Source: DASZWJ01 sp963813895 (GTDB lineage: Bacteria > Pseudomonadota > Gammaproteobacteria > JAURND01). From it: 64,000 nt of DNA. The stretch is taken from contig CAWFAS010000005.1 of NCBI GenBank assembly GCA_963813895.1, positions 62,001 through 126,000 on the forward strand, written 5' to 3'. Positions within the stretch are counted from its first letter, which is position 1. Each line of letters starts with the position of its first letter. Below the pieces are notes generated by a model. It did not search any database. It saw nothing but the letters and a program-made list of their open reading frames with translations, and was not told the origin of the DNA. This document shows positions 43,255 to 51,201 of the stretch, piece after piece. The position numbers and the translations under genes are program-made.

Positions 43255-44850
43255 ATGTTTGCCGCCGTTGATAACGTCAATTTTTCCCTTCAGCGGGGTG
43301 AAACCTTAGCATTGGTGGGTGAATCAGGGAGTGGTAAATCTTTAACCGCACTGGCTATATTACAATTATTGCCACCCAGTGCGCGCATCACCGCCCATAG
43401 CGAGATTTGGTTGGCCGGAAAAAATGCCTTGCCTCATTCGGCAGGGGGTTCTGCAACCGATATATTATCCTTGCCTGAAGTTGCGGTGCGCAAAATACGG
43501 GGACGGCGCGTGGGAATTATATTCCAGGAAGCTAGCACCGCCTTGAACCCAGTGCTCACTATTGGGGAACAGATTGGTGAAGTATTACGGTGCCATTTTA
43601 AAATGAAACCCAGCGCCTGCCGCGAACGCATATTATCTTTATTGGCGGAAGTGGGGATTGCGAATCCGTTACGTTGCAGTAAATCTTATGCCCATCAACT
43701 TTCCGGCGGTCAACGTCAACGCGCGATGATTGCCATGGCATTAGCAGCGCAACCCGATGTGTTGATTGCAGATGAGCCTACCACTGCGCTGGATGTTACA
43801 TTACAGGCCCAGGTGCTGGAATTATTGCGCACGGTGCAACAGAAAAACCGTATGGGATTGTTATTTATCACCCATGATCTGGGCATTGTGTATCAGATTG
43901 CGGATAACGTTGCCGTGATTGCAGCAGGCAAAATCGTCGAGCAGACCAGCGCAGCGGCTTTTTTCAGCGCACCGCAGCATCCTTACAGTCAGCGATTATT
44001 TGCTGCTTTACCGGAATGGCAACAACGCAGTGATAATAAATCCTCACCACAAGACAGCATTAATCCATTGCTGAGCGTGCAGCATTTAAAAGTCTATTTC
44101 CCTATTAAAAAAGGGGTTTTGCAGCGGACAGTGGATTATGTAAAAGTGGTGGAAGAGGTTAATTTTAATGTGCAGCGTGGACAGACCTTTGCCTTAGTAG
44201 GTGAGTCGGGTTGTGGTAAGACTACTATTGCCAAGAGTATTGTGCGCTTGGTGCAGCCTACAGCAGGCAAGGTAAATTTTCTCGGCCAAGATTTGACCCA
44301 GCTGTCGAATTCGAATTTACGATTATTACGCGGTGATTTACAAATGGTGTTTCAGGATCCTTATGCTTCTATGAACCCGCGGTTGCGCATCGGACAGATT
44401 ATTGCCGAAGGTATGCTGGCACAAAACATGGCTGACAGCCTTAGCGCCTGTTATCCGATCATCAAGGAACTACTGCGTCGGGTGGATTTAGATCCAGAGT
44501 GCATATACCGCTTCCCACATGAGTTTTCCGGCGGCCAGCGCCAACGTATTTGTATTGCACGCGCATTGGCCATGCGCCCAAAGTTAATTATCTGTGACGA
44601 ACCTACTAGCGCTTTGGATGTGGTGGTGCAGATGGATATTTTGAAATTACTACAAAGACTGCAACAAGAATCAGGCCTATCCTATTTATTAATTACCCAC
44701 AATTTTGCAGTAGTGGCTTATCTGGCGCACCAGGTAGCGGTGATGCAGCAGGGCAGGATAGTTGAGCAGGGGCCGGTAGAGCAGGTGTTGTTTCAGCCAC
44801 AACAGGCGTATACGCGGCAGCTGCTGGCTGCTGTGCCGAGGGTGGGTTAA
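43255..44850 (+). CDS. Peptide ABC transporter ATPase, two fused domains (YejF type), probable non-standard start at 43195
   Basis: Energises the peptide importer with two nucleotide-binding domains in one chain. Domain 1: Walker A GESGSGKS, signature LSGGQRQR, Walker B LIADEPTTALD. Domain 2: GESGCGKTT, FSGGQRQR, LIICDEPTSALD. From the first standard ATG (43255) it is 531 residues but would start inside the first beta strand. The frame stays open upstream to an ATA at 43195 that follows AGGAG by nine bases and would encode ENNLLEVKNLTIRLPAASG, which matches YejF-type N-termini. No ATG, GTG or TTG lies in that stretch. Either ATA is used for initiation or the start has been lost by mutation. 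Confidence 0.9.
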   Translation: MFAAVDNVNFSLQRGETLALVGESGSGKSLTALAILQLLPPSARITAHSEIWLAGKNALPHSAGGSATDILSLPEVAVRKIRGRRVGIIFQEASTALNPVLTIGEQIGEVLRCHFKMKPSACRERILSLLAEVGIANPLRCSKSYAHQLSGGQRQRAMIAMALAAQPDVLIADEPTTALDVTLQAQVLELLRTVQQKNRMGLLFITHDLGIVYQIADNVAVIAAGKIVEQTSAAAFFSAPQHPYSQRLFAALPEWQQRSDNKSSPQDSINPLLSVQHLKVYFPIKKGVLQRTVDYVKVVEEVNFNVQRGQTFALVGESGCGKTTIAKSIVRLVQPTAGKVNFLGQDLTQLSNSNLRLLRGDLQMVFQDPYASMNPRLRIGQIIAEGMLAQNMADSLSACYPIIKELLRRVDLDPECIYRFPHEFSGGQRQRICIARALAMRPKLIICDEPTSALDVVVQMDILKLLQRLQQESGLSYLLITHNFAVVAYLAHQVAVMQQGRIVEQGPVEQVLFQPQQAYTRQLLAAVPRVG

Positions 44851-44952
44851 GGGTAGGGCATATTATTACCCATAAGTACTGTCGCGACTTGCGGGAGAAA
44901 GCACTGTATTCATTATTCCCTTACGTGAGCACTGTATCCTCTCTCTCTCGTA

Positions 44953-45071
44953 GGGCTTTGTTGAATAATTCACTTCCTAACTATCTGAAACTCTATGATC
45001 CCCTCTCCCGCAAGGGGAGAGGGGATACAGTGCTTTTTCTAAAGATGGAAGTGAATTATTCAACAAAGCCC
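44953..45071. mobile_element. 119-bp MITE-like element with IS903/IS5-type ends
   Basis: Perfect or near-perfect terminal inverted repeats of about 24 bases begin GGGCTTTGTTGAATAATTCA. From memory, IS903 ends begin GGCTTTGTTGAATAAATC, so this could be a non-autonomous derivative of an IS5-group element. The centre carries an R2 hairpin (CCCCTCTCCCGCAAGGGG and ATACAGTGC). R2 fragments also lie on both sides, so the order of insertion is unclear. The gap 44851-45111 holds no gene. Confidence 0.7.
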
Positions 45072-45111
45072 CCGCAAGAGGAGAGGGCATCCAACCTTAA
45101 AGGCTAAACCA

Positions 45112-46200
45112 ATGGAACCCACCGTCCTATTTACTACCCACCACGGCCGCCAAGGCCAGGTTGGTCTAATCACTTTAAACCGTCCCAAAATGTTAAATGC
45201 CCTAACGGAAAGCATGTGTATAGAAATATATACCAAACTGCAGGAGTGGGAGCAGGACGACCAGATTAAAGCGATAGTAATCTGTGGCGCTGGAGAGCGG
45301 GCATTTTGTGCAGGGGGCGATATACGTGCGGTCTATGAGTTACGCACGCAACCTGAACTTGCGCGACATTTTTTTTGGCATGAATACCGGTTAAATCATC
45401 GTATACATACATTGAGTAAACCGTATATCGCCTTACTCGATGGCTTGACGATGGGCGGTGGTGCCGGGGTATCTGTCAATGGTCATTTTAGAGTGGCTAC
45501 CGACAGATTAAGCTTCGCCATGCCGGAGACGGGTATTGGATTTTTTCCTGATGTGGGGGGAAGTTATTTTTTATCTCATTGCCGCGGCCGTATTGGCTGG
45601 TATTTAGGATTGACTGGCGCAAACATAGGCGTCGCCGATGCATGGTATGCGGGTTTAATTAATGCCCATGTAGCCAGTAAAAATATTCCCGCACTATTCC
45701 TGGAGCTGGTCAATGCACCCTGGGATCAGACGGATTTATTTGCTATTACACAGGGAATAATTGATGATTTTAAAATAGCGGTGGCCGAGCCGGCGTTATT
45801 ATTCCATTCAGACATCATCATTCACTGTTTCTCCCAGTCTTCAGTAGAAGAGATAATCACCAGCCTAAAAGAGTGTGGTGGAACCTGGGCGCAAAATGTC
45901 GCTGTATTGCTATCTGCGCGTTGTCCCACGAGTTTAAAAGTAGTATTAGAACAATTACAGCGGGCAGCAAATTTGCAATTTGAAGATTGTATGCGTATGG
46001 AATATCGTATCGCAAATCGCTTTTTACATAGCGCTGATTTTTTTGAAGGAGTGCGCGCCGCAGTAATTGATAAGGACCGCCAACCACGATGGCAACCAGA
46101 TAGTTTGGCTGCTGTGACCGCAGAGCAAGTGGGGTTATTTTTTGCGCCATTGCTGGAGGGGGAGGAGTTAGATTTGAGCGTACCGAGCCGCGACCGTTAG
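45112..46200 (+). CDS. 3-hydroxyisobutyryl-CoA hydrolase-like enoyl-CoA hydratase/isomerase
   Basis: Crotonase-fold enzyme, 362 residues, close to 3-hydroxyisobutyryl-CoA hydrolases of valine breakdown. GLITLNRPKMLNALTESMC starts the fold; the oxyanion-hole stretches are CGAGERAFCAGGDIRAVYEL (about 56-75) and DGLTMGGGAGVSVNGHFRVA (about 104-123). Catalytic Glu fits MPETGIGFFPDVGGSYFLS (about 139-157), a signature of the hydrolase branch rather than of simple hydratases. It could serve the same branched-chain catabolism as the genes at 6.6-12.5 kb. The last residues, SVPSRDR, and the stop lie inside an R4 palindrome. Confidence 0.86.
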   Translation: MEPTVLFTTHHGRQGQVGLITLNRPKMLNALTESMCIEIYTKLQEWEQDDQIKAIVICGAGERAFCAGGDIRAVYELRTQPELARHFFWHEYRLNHRIHTLSKPYIALLDGLTMGGGAGVSVNGHFRVATDRLSFAMPETGIGFFPDVGGSYFLSHCRGRIGWYLGLTGANIGVADAWYAGLINAHVASKNIPALFLELVNAPWDQTDLFAITQGIIDDFKIAVAEPALLFHSDIIIHCFSQSSVEEIITSLKECGGTWAQNVAVLLSARCPTSLKVVLEQLQRAANLQFEDCMRMEYRIANRFLHSADFFEGVRAAVIDKDRQPRWQPDSLAAVTAEQVGLFFAPLLEGEELDLSVPSRDR

Positions 46201-46265
46201 GAAGCGTTTACGTTCTCCAATAAACGCTCCCTAACGGTCGCGGCTCGGTATGCTCGGGATGACAG
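46174..46265. repeat. R4 palindromic element overlapping a gene's 3' end
   Basis: GAGCGTACCGAGCCGCGACC and GTTAGGAAGCGTTTA pair with their inverse ending CTCGGGATGACAG. The first 27 bases encode the C-terminus of the hydrolase-like gene. Confidence 0.93.
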
Positions 46266-46273
46266 TTCCTTCA

Positions 46274-47098
46274 TTAATCTTCTTCCTTGAGACCTGGTGC
46301 CAGTGTTAAAGAGCGCGGAGGCAATGGCGTGGATGAAGGCTGTGATAATGTATTTTTATTTTTGCTCTTTCTAAAAGTGAAAAATTCACTAATTGACGTT
46401 AAAAATTTAGGCTTAGACTTAGGTGTGGTAAAACTTTGAGAGATTAGTGGGCTGATAGGTGTGGAACGCAGTGATGGCTTTGGTGAGTTAGTAGGAGTAG
46501 TATCCGGTGACCCCATATTGAAAGTACCCACTTCCCGTGGAAATGCTGAAATAGTTTCTGAAATAGATGACGTTAATTTGTTTCTTTTAGTTACAAAAGC
46601 CAACTGCAGATTAAAAATTTTTTCCGCACTCATTTTTTTTGATAAGTAATTAATTTCCTTGCTGGTCTTTAAAACTTTTTGTAGTACATTTATTTCTTCT
46701 GTTTTAATGGTATTTTTATTTTCAAGAATTTTACCTTCCACTGACTTAATAAACTCCTCCACTTCTTCCCGCAAATAATTTTTTAACTGGGTCAAGTAAG
46801 TAAGTTGTTCTAAGTCATGATCAATCTTATCGAGCTGATCTGTAACATCTAACTGACTAAGTTGCTTATAATCATTTTTTATTGAGAGGTATAATTCCTC
46901 CATTTTATTAGCCAAGAAAATTAGATGGTGACAATATAATAAATCATCATTATAGGCTTGTGGAATTTCTTCACCAGCTAATGCCACTGTGGATTGGCTA
47001 ATTTCATGTTCTAATTTTTTAAAGCTTTCGCCATACTCAATAGCTAATTTTTTTTTAAACTCACCAAGAATACCTTTTTCATCTTTACCAGTGCTCAT
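46274..47098 (-). CDS. Coiled-coil protein with Ser/Pro-rich tail, effector-like
   Basis: 274 residues, not recognised. About 1-185 is Lys/Glu/Leu rich and helical, with coiled-coil stretches (LDQLDKIDHDLEQLTYLTQL near residue 90 and NVLQKVLKTSKEINYLSKKM near 138). The last 85 residues are low complexity, rich in Ser, Thr and Pro (TTPTNSPKPSLRSTPISPL, then SQPSSTPLPPRS), ending LKEED. No membrane segment or enzyme motif. The architecture parallels the 945-residue protein at 34136-36973. A short acidic C-terminus is compatible with, but not proof of, a type IV secretion signal. Lies between an R4 element and gltX. Confidence 0.65.
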   Translation of the reverse strand: MSTGKDEKGILGEFKKKLAIEYGESFKKLEHEISQSTVALAGEEIPQAYNDDLLYCHHLIFLANKMEELYLSIKNDYKQLSQLDVTDQLDKIDHDLEQLTYLTQLKNYLREEVEEFIKSVEGKILENKNTIKTEEINVLQKVLKTSKEINYLSKKMSAEKIFNLQLAFVTKRNKLTSSISETISAFPREVGTFNMGSPDTTPTNSPKPSLRSTPISPLISQSFTTPKSKPKFLTSISEFFTFRKSKNKNTLSQPSSTPLPPRSLTLAPGLKEED

Positions 47099-47119
47099 AA
47101 GATACTCTCCATTTTTATT

Positions 47120-48529
47120 TTAATTTGTTAGTGACTCCCCAATGGTTCTCAAAGCTTTGTTCAATCGGGTTAAAACCTTTTCTTTTCCTAACAATTCCAA
47201 GGTTACATCTATAGGAGGCGATATCGTCCCGCCAGTCACTGCGACTCGCAAAGGTTGGGCTACTTTACCCATCGAAACATCTAAAGTTGCAGCGACATAT
47301 TGCACGATCTCATGCAAAGAATTTTTGTTCCAATCCATCAGTCCAGTAAATTTTTCCAATAGCAACTCAAGCGCCGGTGCAGTCTCACCATTAAGATTTT
47401 TTGCAGCTGCTTGCGTGTCATAGGCCGCAAAATCCTGATAAAAAAACCGGCTTTTTTCAGCCATTTCTATTAAGGTTTTGCAACGTTCACTTTGTGCAGT
47501 CACTAAGGAACTCAAATCTGGTCCTTGTGATGGATCGATACCTAGACGTTGCATGTGCCCACTTAATTGTTGTGCGACATAATGTGGATCGAGGGTCTTT
47601 ATATAGTGCTGGTTTAGCCAGAGTAATTTTTCCGGATTAAAAGCAGCGGGGGCGCGATTGATGTTGTGCAGGTCAAATAATTTAATTAGCTCATCGCGAG
47701 AAAATATTTCCTGATCGCCATGTGACCAACCAAGGCGGACTAAATAATTAAGCAGGGCCTCCGGTAAATAACCTTCGTCACGGTATTGCATGACGCTGAC
47801 TGCGCCGTGACGTTTAGATAATCTTTTGCCATCAGCGCCCAGAATCATGGGTACGTGAGCATAGAGGGGTATTTTTGCGCCTAAGGCATTAAGAATATTT
47901 ATTTGCCGCGGCGTATTATTTATATGGTCGTCTCCGCGGATTACATGGGTAATAGCCATGTCCCAGTCATCTACAACTACGGTAAAATTGTAAGTGGGGG
48001 TGCCATCGGTGCGTGCAATAATTAAGTCATCGAGCTCATTATTATTAAAGCTGAGTTGCCCGCGCACCAGGTCATCAAAAGTGACCGTACCCTCACTGGG
48101 ATTGCAAAAACGCACCACAAAGGGTTGATTGTCAACAGTCGAGGTGAGATGACGGCAGTGGCCGTCATAACGCGGTTTTTCTTTGCGTGCCAATTGGCCT
48201 TCACGTAAAGCCTCCAACCGTTCTTTGCTACAATAGCAGCGATAAGCTTTATTCTGGGCCAATAAATGTTGGATGACTTCCGCATAGCGGTCGAAACGTT
48301 GGGTCTGATAGAACGGACCTTCTTGATAGTCCAGCCTCAGCCATTGCATGGCATCTAAAATAGCATCGACTGATTCTGGAGTTGAACGTTCCAGGTCGGT
48401 GTCTTCAATACGTAGGATAAAAGTGCCTTGGTGTTTGCGGGCGAATAGCCAGCAGTAAAGGGCGGTACGTGCGCCACCGATATGGAGGTAACCGGTAGGG
48501 CTGGGGGCAAAACGGGTGCGGACAGTCAT
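47120..48529 (-). CDS. gltX: Glutamyl-tRNA synthetase
   Basis: Charges tRNA-Glu. The 469 residues match the bacterial class I enzyme. The HIGH-type motif is in FAPSPTGYLHIGGARTA (7-23), the KMSKS-type motif in KRLSKRHGAVSV (about 234-245). RIEDTDLERSTPESVDAI (about 40-57) and VVDDWDMAITHVIRGDDHI are also diagnostic. The CYC and CRH residues near 98-130 fit the zinc-binding knuckle of some members. The C-terminal anticodon domain runs from about 330. Standard ATG start. Monocistronic; an R4 element lies upstream. Confidence 0.97.
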   Translation of the reverse strand: MTVRTRFAPSPTGYLHIGGARTALYCWLFARKHQGTFILRIEDTDLERSTPESVDAILDAMQWLRLDYQEGPFYQTQRFDRYAEVIQHLLAQNKAYRCYCSKERLEALREGQLARKEKPRYDGHCRHLTSTVDNQPFVVRFCNPSEGTVTFDDLVRGQLSFNNNELDDLIIARTDGTPTYNFTVVVDDWDMAITHVIRGDDHINNTPRQINILNALGAKIPLYAHVPMILGADGKRLSKRHGAVSVMQYRDEGYLPEALLNYLVRLGWSHGDQEIFSRDELIKLFDLHNINRAPAAFNPEKLLWLNQHYIKTLDPHYVAQQLSGHMQRLGIDPSQGPDLSSLVTAQSERCKTLIEMAEKSRFFYQDFAAYDTQAAAKNLNGETAPALELLLEKFTGLMDWNKNSLHEIVQYVAATLDVSMGKVAQPLRVAVTGGTISPPIDVTLELLGKEKVLTRLNKALRTIGESLTN

Positions 48530-48598
48530 GGCTGAGTTCTCTGATTTAAACGAGTTTAGAGATTATATGATAACATTAATTCGGTAAGTATCTATATT

Positions 48599-48700
48599 AG
48601 CTGTCATCCTGAACGCACCGAGCCGCGACCGTTAGGGAGCGTTTATTGGAGAACATAAACGCTCCCTAACGGTCGCGGCTCGGTGTGCTCAGGATGACAG
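48599..48700. repeat. R4 palindromic element
   Basis: AGCTGTCATCCTGAACGCAC and CGAGCCGCGACCGTTAGGGA pair with the inverse arm. It lies between divergent gltX and dgkA. Confidence 0.94.
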
Positions 48701-48782
48701 CAAATTCTGCAACCTATACCGAGTATATATCTCAGGATGGGCTGCCCTGAGTTAGCAATTCGAAACCTTGGAAATCTTAATT

Positions 48783-49151
48783 ATGAAGCTAGATTTTATT
48801 ATCAAGGATGTTAAACGTTTTTGGTTAGCAATTTGCTATTCGTATTGCGGCCTAAAAGTGGTGCTGAAGGATCAGTGGGCATTTCGATGGGAGTTATTGC
48901 TCTGTGCTATTGGGATTCCAGTGGCGCTATGTTTTGGCAACAGTGCCGCAGAGAAGGCAGTATTAATTGCTGTATTAATTCTATTATTGATAACAGAGGT
49001 CATTAATTCAGCGATTGAAATTATTATAGACCGTATTGGCCTTGAGCAGCATACGTTGTCAGGGCGCGCTAAGGACGTTGGCTGTGCGGCGGTTTTTCTT
49101 GCGTCAGTGAATGTGGTGGTGGTGTGGCTAGTGGTGTTTTTGGGTCGATAA
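48783..49151 (+). CDS. dgkA: Diacylglycerol kinase
   Basis: Small trimeric membrane kinase that phosphorylates diacylglycerol to phosphatidic acid. From ATG 48783 it is 122 residues with three hydrophobic helices. The active-site stretch TEVINSAIEIIIDRIGLEQH (about 67-86) with two glutamates, then LSGRAKDVGCAAVFLA, is nearly identical to the E. coli motif. A TTG at 48768 would add five residues; the ATG fits family N-termini better. Convergent with cdd, four bases apart. Confidence 0.95.
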   Translation: MKLDFIIKDVKRFWLAICYSYCGLKVVLKDQWAFRWELLLCAIGIPVALCFGNSAAEKAVLIAVLILLLITEVINSAIEIIIDRIGLEQHTLSGRAKDVGCAAVFLASVNVVVVWLVVFLGR

Positions 49152-49155
49152 TTCT

Positions 49156-49545
49156 TTACAATTGAAACGGATAGGGTAAAAAATCACCGAATGGCGCTGT
49201 CATTTGAACGCCCTGAGGAGTTGCCAAATGTACCTGCGTTTCCGCAGTAGCAAATTCATAAATCAGCTGCAGGCAAGCTCCACAAGGAGTGCACAGGCTA
49301 GCTGTGTTACCTAAGATCAGAATTTCCTGAATACGTTTATCGCCACTGGCAATCATAGTCCCGATCGCATTCGCTTCAGCGCATTGAGTTAACCCATAGG
49401 CAGCATTTTCAACATTGCATCCTGAAAAATAGTGGTCCTGGTCAGATCTAATGCAGGCGGCCACATGGAATTGGCTATAGGGAGCATAGGCATTAGTTAT
49501 TACTTTTTTGGCCTCTTGCAGCATTATCTGTATGGTATTTTGCAT
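49156..49545 (-). CDS. cdd: Cytidine deaminase
   Basis: Deaminates cytidine and deoxycytidine to uridine forms; zinc enzyme of the small homotetrameric type, 129 residues. Zinc ligands fit C55 in QCAEANAI with the catalytic glutamate E57, and C88 and C91 in TPCGACLQL. NVENAAYG binds the ribose. The usual PCGxCRQ reads PCGACLQ here, with Leu at the normally conserved Arg. The start ATG is the first available. Convergent with dgkA. Confidence 0.95.
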   Translation of the reverse strand: MQNTIQIMLQEAKKVITNAYAPYSQFHVAACIRSDQDHYFSGCNVENAAYGLTQCAEANAIGTMIASGDKRIQEILILGNTASLCTPCGACLQLIYEFATAETQVHLATPQGVQMTAPFGDFLPYPFQL

Positions 49546-49680
49546 TGATATCCTGTGGGTTTAATGTATTGTGCGCGCCAGATATTATTTTCAAGATTAA
49601 TTCTAGAGATTTAGCGTTGCTAAAATAACAATTTTAAAACTGAAGTGCAAATGAAGTACATTTTTTTCACAAACACAGAC

Positions 49681-49866
49681 TAAGGGCTTGTGCAAGAATA
49701 ACTTCCCTTTTTAGGGCTCATCTTGGGCTCATCTTCGGACGTTTTGTCTTTCAGAAAAACGCTTACATAGAACGACTATGCGCACATTTTTCTGAAAAAC
49801 AAAACGTCCAAATCTGAACCCAATCTAAACCCTAAAAAGGGAAGTTATTCTTGCACAAGCCCTAAG
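49681..49866. repeat. R5 palindromic element, copy A
   Basis: A palindrome of about 185 bp. Left arm begins AAGGGCTTGTGCAAGAATAA, right arm ends with its inverse. The centre, GAAAAACGCTTACATAGAAC then GACTATGCGCACATTTTTC (about 49757-49797), is almost identical to that of copy B at 50890-51071, while most arm sequence is different. The gap 49546-50078 contains this element, a hairpin at 49966-50010, and no gene. Confidence 0.93.
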
Positions 49867-49965
49867 CCATGTCAGCTGAAAAAGTTACAAGGTTTTTATT
49901 GCTAGAGAAAGATTTTTCTTTGAGGATTTGATTAGCTTTTTGTTGACTGAGATGTGTATAAGAGA

Positions 49966-50010
49966 AGGTTACTGTATGAACTTCCTCCTCATACAGTAGC
50001 CGTTTTTTGG
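49966..50010 (+). terminator. Hairpin with T-run, terminator-like
   Basis: GGTTACTGTATGA pairs with TCATACAGTAGCC and is followed by GTTTTTTGG. It reads as a plus-strand terminator, but no plus-strand gene precedes it; an unrecognised small RNA or the R5 transcript could be its client. Confidence 0.4.
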
Positions 50011-50078
50011 CTAAAAGCTACGTGTTAACCGAACACGGCACGCCATATTATGTGGGGGTGGAACCACTGAGCTATTTG

Positions 50079-50537
50079 CTATGGTTCCTTACCTACGCTA
50101 TTTTTTGAAGTGCAAACAGGGTGTCGGATGCTTACAAGCTTCTCAGGATTATCAATATTCGCAGCATTATTGTTATGCAATATGACTCTCACGTTACAAT
50201 AAGAATTATCATTCAGAGTAATCGCTGGTTTATGATAATAAGTACCTCCTATACGCCATTCTACTTTAAGCGTTCGAACAGGATTATTGGGAGGATTACA
50301 AACATCGTTTTCTCCAGATCCATATGTTACTTGATGTGTCCCCAAAAAATGACCGGGAACACTCATTCCGAAACACTGACCTTCTGCCTCCAAGCTAATA
50401 TACACAGTTGCTACGAGTGGCTCCTGATTATTAGTACGTTCATTAATAAAAGTAATCTTCCCACTATTTTCCGCTAATATGCTTGTCGATACGGATAGTA
50501 ATGCTGATGCAGCAATTGTCGCTAATACTTTTTTCAT
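50079..50537 (-). CDS. Small secreted four-cysteine protein, hypothetical
   Basis: 152 residues with a signal peptide (MKKVLATIAASALLSVSTSILA, cleavage likely after residue 22). The mature part looks beta-rich and has four cysteines (in GQCFG, NDVCNPP, SYCNVRV and HPVCTS). Compared by eye, it lines up with the protein at 51202-51642: VYISLEAEGQC with LWVSGYNGPRPVC, NDVCNPP with FDACVPG, and SYCNVRVIL with STCKINLLF. The start of the mature part, GKITFINERTNNQEPLVAT, also resembles the remnant at 59811-59990. Function unknown; likely periplasmic or exported. Confidence 0.7.
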   Translation of the reverse strand: MKKVLATIAASALLSVSTSILAENSGKITFINERTNNQEPLVATVYISLEAEGQCFGMSVPGHFLGTHQVTYGSGENDVCNPPNNPVRTLKVEWRIGGTYYHKPAITLNDNSYCNVRVILHNNNAANIDNPEKLVSIRHPVCTSKNSVGKEP

Positions 50538-50642
50538 AATTTAATCCCTCGAATAATTTAATTTTATTATGTTTTCTCACCTCGTGCATGGTTACCTTCT
50601 CTTGCATTGAGTTATTTTTTTGGCTCTTTAACTTCATTATAT

Positions 50643-50720
50643 TGTAACTGCTCACGCTTCAGCTAGCTCAGTCCCGTCGTCCTGCGGCTTGTCCGCGGGA
50701 TGACGGAGTGAGCAGTTACA
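50643..50720. repeat. Small inverted repeat with an R3 fragment inside
   Basis: TGTAACTGCTCAC and GTGAGCAGTTACA bound a segment with GTCGTCCTGCGGCTTGTCCG, half of an R3 stem. The same GTGAACAGTTACA end occurs just after the R3 copy at 27713-27813. Confidence 0.75.
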
Positions 50721-50889
50721 TTATATTTTTGATTTCGATTTAAAATAAACCAATCAAAAGGTATCTGTATGTAAAAATATAACTACTAAAATAATTATAG
50801 GACACCTTTATTAATAAAATATTAAGCGCTTGGAAAGCGCTTGGAAAATAATCCGACCAATTCGTTATCGTTTTTGCTGCACCTCACTT

Positions 50890-51071
50890 AGGCTCTGTAA
50901 AACAATAACTTATCTTTTTAGCATCCCATCTAAGACTCATCTTCGCAGGCGGGAAGGTATAGAAAAACACTTACATAGAACAACTATGCGCGCATTTTTC
51001 TACACCCTCCCGCCTGCAAATCTGAGCCTCAGCTGGGCGCTAAAAAGATAAGTTATTGTTTTACAGAGCCT
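50890..51071. repeat. R5 palindromic element, copy B
   Basis: Left arm AGGCTCTGTAAAACAATAAC, right arm ending with the inverse. The inner stem has GCAGGCGGGA against TCCCGCCTGC. Core GAAAAACACTTACATAGAAC then AACTATGCGCGCATTTTTC (about 50962-51000) differs from copy A at about three positions, but the arms differ through most of their length. The rest of the 50538-51201 gap is AT-rich with no gene. Confidence 0.93.
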
Positions 51072-51201
51072 TAATATTAATTTAAGCAATATGAAATATA
51101 GTGGCTGGGCTGCAAATAGAATTTTACAGCTATAATTATATTAAGATGGATTTAAAGAAGAGGGATAATCAACTATAAACTATTGCTAGATGGGTGATAT
51201 T

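Noticed and set aside
44889..45107. 72-codon frame upstream of the hydrolase-like gene.
   Set aside because: It is entirely within R2 and MITE-like repeat sequence.
50121..50477. 118-codon frame opposite the secreted protein.
   Set aside because: The minus-strand frame has a clear signal peptide and cysteine pattern; the plus frame has neither.
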